Positions 41,637 through 52,600 of a stretch of 64,000 nucleotides of DNA are shown piece by piece; position 1 is the first letter of the stretch, and each line of letters starts with the position of its first letter. Source of the stretch: a virus; the IMG/VR virus record IMGVR_UViG_3300025141_016375, positions 1 to 64,000 of that record; one strand, 5' to 3'. The notes under the pieces are model-generated. The model was not told the origin of the DNA and ran no database searches. It was given only the letters and a program-made list of their open reading frames with translations. A program made the position numbers and the translations under genes.

Positions 41637-43633
41637 TGGGAATTAAACGATGGGTTGCAAACCAAGACAATACAATTACGAATGCTTTTGCACCTAACTT
41701 GTTGACTCGCGGCGTCAGCGGCAACATGGGCCAATCCGATGTTCTAGAAGTCTTCTCTATTTTTGGACAAGCCTCATCTGCTTCTTCAGAACTAGAAAGA
41801 ATATTAATTCAATTTCCAGTGTCCCAGATCTCTTCGTCTAGAGGTGCAGGCACCATTCCTGCTTCTGGTAGCGTAGATTTTTATTTAAGGATGTTCAATG
41901 CCAAGCATTCATGGACCACTCCCCGAGATTATACTTTAGATATTTGTCCCGTTTCACGCTCCTGGTGCGAAGGTTTGGGCTTGGATATGGAAGATTATAG
42001 GGATTTAGATGCTTCTAATTGGCTCTACAGCTGCCCGGCCCCTGGCACCCAAGCATGCGCGACTATTACCATAGAAAACACCGATGGTGGCCCTGTCCCC
42101 GGCGCTAACAACCCGTTTATCAATCTAACCATCGATGCCGGAGCGGGCCCCCCTCCGGCCACCTATCAATTTCAAGGACTCCATGGCCCCTTATGGTGGC
42201 CCAGTTCCTTTCGGATAGGCACAACGACGACAGCCATTGCCACCGATCTGGCGAATGTCATTAATGTATCAGCTAGCGACCACTTTACTGCTTCTTCAAA
42301 TGGAAGTGTTGTGCGCATATGTGCGACAGGCTCTGGGGTATATGGAAATAATTATGCCGCAGTCGGCTTCCCATCAGTCGACGCCGACGCCGCCGGCAGG
42401 TGGGTGTTTGCGACGGTAACCGGCGCAGCTGCCACGGAGTATTTCTGTTCAATGGGGCCCGACATGAGTGGGCCCGCTGCCCCGGCACTCCCGGCCCTCT
42501 GTGGCGGGGCTCTCTACCCAGCGGGGAGCGCCTCTTTGGGAGGTGGAAGCGCCGCCGAGGGGTTTATTCGCTGGACAACAGAAGGCGGCGATTATTTAAG
42601 CTCTCCATGTTTTTCTCAATACTTTGACACTGGTAATGAAAATCTAGAAGTTAACATAACTCCTCTCGTTGAAGAATGGATTAGCGGGACTGTCGCCCGG
42701 GGCACCCAGCGTGACGCCCTTCCTAATTATGGCGTCGGAATTAAATTAAGTGCCACCGACGAAGGAGATTCTTTTTCATATTATACTAAAATGTTTTTTG
42801 CCAGAGGTTCTCAATTCTTTTTTAAACGTCCAATTATTGAAGCACGTTGGAACAGCAGTATACTAGATGATCGGGGTAACTTCTTTTTAAGCTCATCGCT
42901 TGTGCCTGCAACTGATAATTTAATGAACCTTTACCTTTATAATGTGGTAAGAGGGCAATTAACAAACATTCCTGCGGTCGGCACCGGTAAAATACTAGTT
43001 AGTGTTTATTCTGGATCTAACGACAATTCGGCTCCTTTTGGCGCCAAATTGGAACTTCCAGCCGGTGGGGGTGTGGTGGCCGACGATGATGTGAATATCA
43101 CCGGTTCCTGGGTCGAAACAGGCGTCTATTCAGCTTCTTTTGCATATACTTCGTCAGCTATTACGACCATTTTTGATGTATGGCATAGTGCAAGTGTGGA
43201 ATATCACACCGGCAGCGCCGTCACAGTAAGCACCTTTGACAGTCAAAACTTCAATTTTGACCGCCGATATGTTTCCAAAGTTATTAATTTGCGCCCCGTT
43301 TATTCCCCCGACGAAACGAGTAGATTTAGACTTTACGTTCGTGAAAAGGATTGGCAACCCACCATTTATACGGTGTCGTCCAATATCATGCCTAATCAAA
43401 TAATTTACAATGCGTATTATCAAGTGAGTAGAGTTTCCGACAATTTAAAAGTGATACCGTATGGCACGGGAAGTTCAAATCAGACCAAACTTTCTTATGA
43501 TGTGAGCGGAAGTTATTTTGATTTGGACATGGCACTCTTTGATACTGACACGGTTTACTCATTAAAATTGGCTTATTTGATTAACGGTACGTATACAGAA
43601 CAACCAGAAGAATTTAGATTTAGGGTCGAGTAA
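41636..43633 (+). CDS. Virion protein with DNRLRE-like domain and internal insertion
   Basis: 665 aa. Two separated halves of a DNRLRE-like beta domain are seen: LERILIQFPVSQISS and RDYTLDICPVSRSW before, and NITPLVEEWISG, NYGVGIKLSATDEGD and RPIIEARW after. Between about residues 135 and 308 sits an extra GC-richer block with Gly/Ala/Pro-rich sequence and TAIATDLANVINVSASDHFT, resembling beta-repeat domains of fibres. It starts at the gp6 stop (TAATGG) and lies in the wedge region. A baseplate-surface or fibre-attachment role is inferred. Confidence 0.75.
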   Translation: MGIKRWVANQDNTITNAFAPNLLTRGVSGNMGQSDVLEVFSIFGQASSASSELERILIQFPVSQISSSRGAGTIPASGSVDFYLRMFNAKHSWTTPRDYTLDICPVSRSWCEGLGLDMEDYRDLDASNWLYSCPAPGTQACATITIENTDGGPVPGANNPFINLTIDAGAGPPPATYQFQGLHGPLWWPSSFRIGTTTTAIATDLANVINVSASDHFTASSNGSVVRICATGSGVYGNNYAAVGFPSVDADAAGRWVFATVTGAAATEYFCSMGPDMSGPAAPALPALCGGALYPAGSASLGGGSAAEGFIRWTTEGGDYLSSPCFSQYFDTGNENLEVNITPLVEEWISGTVARGTQRDALPNYGVGIKLSATDEGDSFSYYTKMFFARGSQFFFKRPIIEARWNSSILDDRGNFFLSSSLVPATDNLMNLYLYNVVRGQLTNIPAVGTGKILVSVYSGSNDNSAPFGAKLELPAGGGVVADDDVNITGSWVETGVYSASFAYTSSAITTIFDVWHSASVEYHTGSAVTVSTFDSQNFNFDRRYVSKVINLRPVYSPDETSRFRLYVREKDWQPTIYTVSSNIMPNQIIYNAYYQVSRVSDNLKVIPYGTGSSNQTKLSYDVSGSYFDLDMALFDTDTVYSLKLAYLINGTYTEQPEEFRFRVE

Positions 43634-43636
43634 TTT

Positions 43637-46600
43637 ATGTCTTTAAAAGATTTATTTAAAGAAGATGATAATCTTAGAAGTTTTGAACCCATTACCAAAG
43701 CGGACATAGACGCTGATTTAGAGTCGTATGATTATTTAAAAGCCGTTCAAGAAAGGTCGCGCCGATTCCTCCCTTTAGAAAAGTTTGCGAAGCCCGAGAC
43801 CTTTGCCAAATTTGGCTCCGCCGAGAAATATTATGAAGACTCCATTCGGCGCATATACAATACTTATCCTTATGATGGCTCTTTAAAGGAGAAAATACAA
43901 TGGGAGCTTTCCTCTTCTGTAATTGATATATTTCTTTTGGAGAACGGGTACCCGCGTACTACAGGGTATGCTACTTTTTCTTCGGCCAGCTTCGCAGCCA
44001 CAGTATTAGTTAATGGCTATGGCGCCGTCCCCACTGCTTCTTACGAGTTTATTTCACTTCAAGGTGGCCCCCATAAGGGCACCGGCAAATCCCTTTATTA
44101 TGATCAGTGGCAAGATACGACCACATATCGTAAAGATGCGAATATTTTGGATCGTAGCCAAAATAGAGAAAACAATTTAAAAATTGATGGTATAGATGGC
44201 AATACAGTAGAGTTTTGGCTTAAAAAGGAAGCTTTTTTGGTATTGGGAGACCCCGATTACACCAGCGAGAAAGAGGTTATAATTGATGTTTTTGTATCTG
44301 GTACCACACAAGTTGATCAGGAGTATGGGAGGTTAAGAGTAGAACTTACCGGGACCGCCGATGTAGGAGCGACTCCGTGGCTAGTCACTTTTTCCTCCGG
44401 CACCCTTAACGCAATGATGCAACAGCCCATTGGTAGAAACATTACGACTGCCTCGGTGGCGGATGGCCAATGGCATCACTATGCATTTATATTTCAAAAT
44501 AATGCCGATAACCCTGGTAACGCGGTGCAGTGCGATCTTTTTATAGATGGCGCTCATAATAGCAGAGCCGTAGGAACCGGGGAGGTTTTTTATGTTAGCG
44601 GCGCCCTCGAAGCCACCGTTGGAGCGCTCGGGTCTGCCGATCCTCCCGAAACGGGCGTCACGGCACTCAACGGCGCCCTCAAGGGGTATGCCAAACTGTC
44701 GGGGTCTCTCGATGAAGTACGTTATTGGAAAACTGCTCGGACATCAAAAAAGATTCAACAATATTGGTTTGATCAGGTTGGAGGGGGAACCAATAGTGAT
44801 CTTGCCAATACCCATTTGGGTGTTTATTATAAATTTAATGAAGGGATCACCACTAATGTCGCCATCGACGCGAATGTATTAGATTATTCCGGACGTATTT
44901 CGAATGGAACGTGGACTGGCTATAATCCGCTTTTTTCTCGCTCAACAGGGTCTGCAATGATAGAATCTTCGGCTAGCGCGATAGAATTTAGAGATCCCAT
45001 TATTTATCCTTCTCATCTTGACGTAGTGAGCTTTTTAAATACCCAAAAGGGCATCGGAAAGGATTACGACACTACTAATGTCAACTCTCTCGTTTCCTAT
45101 ATGCCCACCTGGATGCTAGAAATTAATGAAACCGCGGAGGCAGATGCCAACAAGAACGTGTTAATGAATTTGTTACAGATACTTTCAAGTTATTTTGACA
45201 ATGCGTCGCTTTTGATCGATAAAATCCCTTCTCTAAGTGAACCCAAATATTACACCTCGGGCACTTTTCCGCCTCCCTTTAATAAGAGGCTTTTAGAATC
45301 CCGCGGCTTTGTAGCGCCCGACATTTTTATGGATCTCAGCTTGCTTGAACAGTTTGCACAGCGGGACAATACTCTTTTATTCCAGGAGAGCGTAGAACAT
45401 GTTAAAAGAACGATTTATCAAAATATCTATAATAATTTAATTTATTTATATAAATCAAAAGGCACCGAAAAATCTTTTAGAAACTTAATTAGATGTTTTG
45501 GTATTGACGATGAAGTATTAAAATTTAACATTTATACTAAAAACAATACATTTAAAATACAAGACAACACCAAATATGTCACTAAAACAAAACAATACGC
45601 TAATTTCAATGAAGTAGAAAATGGCGACGCAACGGTATATCAGCATACAGCGTCGGACGATACCAATGCCACTTCCTTTCTTACCATGGGCCCGGGCCTT
45701 GTGGGCGGTGATGTTCCTACTTTCAGTTCGGGCACTGCTTTTACTTTAGCAGCCGACGTAATTTTGCCAAATCATGTAACTATTGCGGAATACGCCACAG
45801 TTAAAGAAAACTATGATGGTAAAGTACAAAATCATTATCCTTTGATAGTGTCTTCATCTTTATTTGGCCTTCATGACGTAACTTCAGTTGAAAATGTTGG
45901 AACGTGGATCAATCCGGACTGGGCGAATTTTCAAGTTTATGCTGTAAAAGAAAATAATGATAAGTTTTCAACCACAGCTAAATTTGTTTTGAGCAGCGTG
46001 CCAAGCGCTCCCGCGGGACCAATAGAGACTATATTACCTATTGAATCGCCTTTTTTTGAAGATATTTATGACGATCAAAAGTGGACTTTAGCAGTATCCG
46101 TCTTTCCAGAAAAACAGGGAGTGAACCAAGTTGGAGGAACTAGTGGTTCCGACATGGGCGTCCCAACCTCACCCGACCAATCAGATTATATAATAAGATT
46201 TTATGGGTGTAATCATATCTCCGATATAAAATATCAAAGCTTTGAAGTTAGTGCGACGATTCCACAACAGGCTGGCGATTGGGGAGGCGCCTTCTTCTGG
46301 CACTGGCCCAACAAAAGAATATTCGCCGGCGCCCACCGCACTGATTTTAATGGAAGTCTAAGAGAGTTCTCGGATGCCAAGATATCCGCAGTCAAAGCGT
46401 GGTACGCGAATATTCCCACCTCTTCTATAGATCAGCATAACAAAAAAGCTGGGAATTATGGCGCAGCAGCCCCCACAAAAAATGCTTTTCTTTACGAGGA
46501 AGCTTACAATTCAGTTAATATACCTGAAATAGGAACGCTCGCTCTTCACTGGGATTTTACCACTGTAAGCTCTTCCGATGCATCGGGCCAATTTTTTGTT

Positions 46601-49600
46601 GAAGACGTTACATCCGGGAGCAACACCGATAATCGTTACGGTGATTTTAGCACGGGTGTATCTCGAAGACATCCGGGCCGCGGCGATTTCTTCCAAGCTT
46701 CTTCAACAGATGCGGTTCAAAATATTGCGCGCGCCACACTTAAACAACAAGTACCTGAAGTGTTGATAGATTCTAACCTCACAAAAATCTTAACTCAAGA
46801 CGATGAGTTTTTTAATCGCGCCGCGCGTCCCATTACTTATTATTTCTCTATAGAAAAAAATCTGTTCCAAAGCATTTCTGAAGAGATGCTCGATATGTTT
46901 GCTTCTATTAAGTATTTAAATAATCTAATTGGGGAACCTGTAAATCTTTATCGATCCGAATACAAAGAATTGGGCAAGTTGCGCGAACTCTTTTTTGAAA
47001 AAGTTGGGAATGATTACGATTTTGATAAATATGTAGAATACTACAAGTACATTGATTACGCGATTGGCCAATATATTGAAAAACTCATTCCTGCTTCAAT
47101 GTCTACTTTTCGCAAAGGGATCACAACTACAGTTGAAAACTTTGCATTAGACAGAAACAAATATGCGAATAAGTTTCCAATTATTAAAGATAAGATGCCA
47201 CCCATTCTTCAGGCCCAAGCGCTGGGAATTAATGAACTTTTATATGATTGGGAGTTTGGCCATGCGCCTTCTTCTTCTGCCGGTTTTGGGACTCCGGAGT
47301 CGGTAGCTTGTCTTTGGTGGAAAGAACGAGCCGAACGAACAGGGTCCTTATCTATTGTAAGCAGCGACAATGCCGTCAATATCGACAAGCAAACAATGCT
47401 GGATTCTATTGTAAATGAGACAAATGCGAGCGCTCCAACGGTAAGTCAAACGAGTTCAGCTGGAACATCGATGTATTCTGGTTCCACTTATGTGACGCGA
47501 CGATTGGCGAAACCTTATAGGCTTACGAGCGATCAGTCTCCATATTACCATGGAGGATCCAATTTTTATCAAAACAAGAAATATGATATTGTTAATGCGA
47601 TGGGAGGTCTAAACCTTTTTCCGAACAATATGCTAGAAATAAGCAATGTCGAAGCTTTTGAAGAATGCACCGATGGACTAGATTTAGGGAAAAAACGGAA
47701 ATATAAATACGAGGCGGCAATAGTAAATTTAGCAGGCGCCGGAGAACAAAATTATTTTAGAGCGAAGGGCGATTTGTTTGCTCCGTTCAGCCTATATAGT
47801 GCATCCATCGCAGGAGGATACCATGATGAAATAGCTGCACAATTTATGGTCGGCGCGGACATCACCAACTTTCATGATGATACATATGGCCCGGCCTATG
47901 AAGTACCAATGCAAGGTCCCTTTACTGAAAAATATGTTGGCGGATATCAGTATAGACACATTGATTTAAATTATAGTGGGACAGACCATCCTTTGGATAC
48001 GGCCGTCACCCGTCCGGAAGGAAGGCTCGTGGAACTTAGTTCCGGCGAGATAGAGATTTTGGGCCAGTGGCTTTCGACCGACCGCGATCCCCCAGCTTGG
48101 TCTTTACGAGAGCCATTAGCCAAACGCCCCGTAAACATTGCGAACATTCTCCAAACAACCGGCTCCAGTCCAACTAAAATTGGTAACTATGAACACGATT
48201 ATGATATTGTGCAGACTAGTGGCCGAACAATTAATAATTTGTTCTTTGTTGAAAGCGAAGGCATTGAGGTCATACCACAGACTTCACTTGTAATATTCTC
48301 CCCTGGCGCCACCCCTCCTGGCGCGCCCCTTGTGGATTATACTCTACCAGATCGTAGCATCAGCGGATCAAACAAATTTGTTTTTGTCAATCGCTTTTCT
48401 GCACCAGGCGGCCCTGAAGTCTCGTCTCTCGGCTTCATGGATGTAGAAGCTGCAGAGTTCTCTGTTTATAATGCGCTACCCTTTAGAAACTTAACTGTAC
48501 GATTGCCATTACAAGAATTATTAACAGATCATTGCAAACAATTTGGCTATTTCAGCGACGCTCAGAACTCTGCCAGTTACGTTTTGGCTGGAGTCGCTTA
48601 TCCCGGTACCAGCGGTTCGGTCAACACAGGATCTTATTATGCAACAGCGGGATATACAGACGCTACAGCTTCTTTCCATAAAGTTAATAGAAACACCAGG
48701 TTACAACCATTTATAGCAAACACTGGCTCGTTCTTTAACACTCTTTGTGCATCTTTGGTTAAAGCGACACCCGACTATATAGCCAATCTGGGCACGGCGG
48801 CCACTGACGGGTTGACCATTTGCACCTATTCTATGTGGGTCAACCCTATTGGAACTTTGTCTCCCACTTTAGACATGGCTATGAACCTAGGTGGTGCGCA
48901 ACGCACTATTGATATTCGCGGCAATACTCCGGCCACACGATTCGTCCGTTTCGGCGCGGATTTTTCTACTACGGACGGTGTGTGGGACACAGACGAGGGA
49001 AGTATTATAGTGGGGGAATGGCACAATGTTGTGGTGGTGTATGATGGCTCGCTCACCACTAATGTTCCCGTCATTTACATTAATGGCGCACCCATGAACG
49101 TTACCACTTTTACGGAGCCGCAGGGAACATTAGTGATCTCCTATACTGCCCCCTATACTATTCTGGGGATAGACGCCAGTATAGGTGCGCTTTTTGCATT
49201 TGATGGATTTATAGATGAGGTGAGTTTGTGGAATAAAGCCCTAACTGCTGGCGAAGTACAAGAAATTTTTAATTCAACCGATGATTATTGTTATGGGGGC
49301 CCTAGCAACCTCTTTCAACACTCAGCAGTGGCATCTTTAATAAACTGGTGGCGCATGGGCGATGAACCCGGCGATGCCCTTCCCGCGGGCCCAATTATAG
49401 ATCTCATTGGGGGCATTAATTTAACCACAATCGGAGGCGCCCCAACCCTTTCCGCTGATGTGCTCTCTGCATATTGTTATGCTATTAAGACCAAACCCGC
49501 CTACGACAACGCTTACATACAACATCAAATCCCCCAAACAGATGTACAATACGCTTGGATTAAAGCAAGCTTAATTGAAGGATATACGGGATCTGCACTT

Positions 49601-52600
49601 TATGGATTTGAAGAGCCGAATTACAGTCTTGCAAGCATGGCCTCTACGGATCTGACGTTTTGTAGTGCGAGTGATGTGGGAAGCAATTTATTCCGCGACG
49701 GTGGTTTTGTAGAATATGGCCGCATGCTTGGAGCACAGTACGGAAACCCGGTGTGCACGGTTGTATCACACCCAGAGACTTTTTTACCAACAGATTTTGT
49801 TGGTTTAAATTCTAATATTGTGGAACCTATAAGTTCTTCGACGAATATACTTGGATATCCCTCTCTCGTCGCCTCCTTCCATCCAGGCTGCATGGCTGAA
49901 GTAAATTATGTTAATACTACTTTTTGCGATGCGGAAGGCGCCAACGGCAACACTAACAGCCCAATGGGCCTCGCATCAGTTCTTAGCGCATTAATTGGCC
50001 ACCGCCAAGGTCCATACGGTTGGCCCACTTGGAAACAAATTAGAGGCGGGATACACCCAATTGCGCGATACCAACGAAATCATAACATTATTCAGTATAT
50101 AGATTTTGTTCAAACATGGACGGTTCAGCCCTTCCAGGGGGTGTCGATGCTGATGCCAGGCGGGACGGCCAAAACAATTATTTCCACAACAGAGCCCCCC
50201 TTATCTTCAAAATATAAGCCGCTCACCTTTGTAATGCCCTCTCATTCTCCTGCTAAGTTCGAGGAAAGCTTTGCCACAGTGGCATATGGAAACGCTCTCG
50301 TTAAGTTTACCGATCATCGTACTGAATTTGTACCTTCGCCGCTTGTCGGCTCCACGGCTTTAGATCTAGATGCTAAATTGAATACGGTTGCCACTAATAC
50401 TTATTCTAACTTTGGGGCGATGAGAACTTTATTAGCCAAAAGCAATTATGCTGCAAACCCTGACGATTTTATTAAGGTTTCTTATAGTGAAACCATTTAT
50501 CCCAAAGGCCAATACACTTATTTAAGCGGATCGCGTAAAAGAACGAGTTTTACCAATACGTTTTGGCGAACACACCGTTTTGATCGCACCATTCGTGATC
50601 TGCCTAATTCTTTGAGTGATTCACTGGGCGGCGGAGTTGTGCTTATTCCCACGGCAAGCATGTGGAAATTAGACGGGCATCTAAATTTTACAGACAATGC
50701 AGATTTTTGGACCAGCGGAAGTACCAATTTCAGAGCAGATGGCGCCGGTGAGCTACAAAATAATTATTGCTTATGGCGTAATAGTTTAGAGCCGGGTCAT
50801 GTAAGCTGGGTGACCAATCCCGTGGACCCTGGAGCGTTTGTATATAATGCCGAGGGCTGCCAATTAACACCGTTGCCCCGAGCCGCCAGCGAATATGCGA
50901 GAAGAATACCTTATGTAGACATCAATGAAGATAACGGCCCACAAGCACGTAGCGGAAGTTACCGTCCTAATTATACGGCTGGTGGAGGCCTCGGCGAATG
51001 CAATGCTATTCCCATCCTGGGCAAACCCGCTTACTTAGCTGAATATTCTTTCCCAGATTTTGAGGGCTTTACAGGGGGCTCCACTGAATATTTTGTTTAT
51101 GACACTATCATTAATGGCGATACCAAATGGACAGCAGCCGAGGAAAGCCCTTTAAATTATCAACCTTTTTATGATAGTTACGATGACTATATTGAAGATT
51201 TGTTTAGAGCTTCTAAGGACGCGACGATTGTACCTGAGTTTAGAATAAGTGAAAATATAAACTTTTACTTTAGCAATAATCCCAATATTTTCTTTGACGA
51301 AACGGGATTAAACTGGGCTCATGGCAACATCACAACGAATCAGTTGCTTACTTTGACAGGTTCGAGTTATGAGCCAAGTACGGGCAATTATGACGACTTT
51401 TTGAAAAGGTATGTCTTCTCGGATTTCTTAGAATATTTTACAATTGTAAAAGACACCTATGAGGATGGCCGCAACAAACTTCCGCCTGGAAGTAATCAAA
51501 CGGAAGCTAAGACCGATTCGTTCGGCAACACTGTTTACGTAGAGACCTTACCTCCTCCTTTAGAAAGTACGCGTTTTAAAATTGTATGCGAAGCCGGAAT
51601 CAAATTTCTTCCCTACGATGGATTTTACCCTGCCGAAAGGTGCGTTCAATTAGGAACTTTATTTTCACAGTCGGCCACGACCACGTTTGCGGGGACAGAA
51701 GCCAATTTTAGAACTCTGATGCAGCCTTTCTTTGCGCCTGGCATTGTATATAACAGTATTAAATCGGGCCTCGCGGTTGACTATCCGATCTATACTGCCG
51801 GTACGACTCCTCTTACGGCTGCATATAGTGCATCGACCAACACGGTGGCGTACAACATGGACGAGTTCGTCACGAACACTCTTTTATGGCAGGCCCAATT
51901 AGATGGCACGCCGTTTGATACTAGGATTCCTTTTGAGACCTTGTACGAGGCGGTTCCTCTTCCTACAACTATTTTAGATTTTGAACCAGCATGCCGTGCC
52001 CACATTGATTCTACTGCTTCTTTGAGCACCATCAATAGTAACTTTAGAGCGGCAATGGATAATTTCTTAGCAGAAAGTGTGAATACCTTTTTGGAAGGTG
52101 GAAATGTTACCCAACTTAAAAGCAATGTTTTCGTTAAAAACCTAGGGGACGGCGTTCCCATGGTCACAGTGCCTGGAAGCCCCTCCGCCACTAAAACTTA
52201 TTCAATGGATGTGGTGTTAAATAATTCAACCAACATCAACAGTCTAAGTGATTTTAAGACGGCTGTGGAATTGCTTACCTATGACAGCGGCGATCCGGCC
52301 TCGTTAGGGAGCAACCCCCAATCGTGTAGTTTAAATGTAAATTCTTCTTCCATTATCATGTATTCGCGTGCCACCACGGGATATAGTATCGATCCCCATC
52401 TTTATGGTTCATCTTTTGGCATGCCCATGACGGCGTTCACGGCACAAACTATTCATGGCTCCAATGGTCTTTTAAGTCCACAGTGTACATACGGTACATG
52501 GTACAAGCTGGCCAGTTTCGAGCCCTATACACCTCCTTATTATGACGGTTTTGCAGCAGTTAGAATCTCCGTAGAACTACCGGGAGGCGAAGCTAGCATT

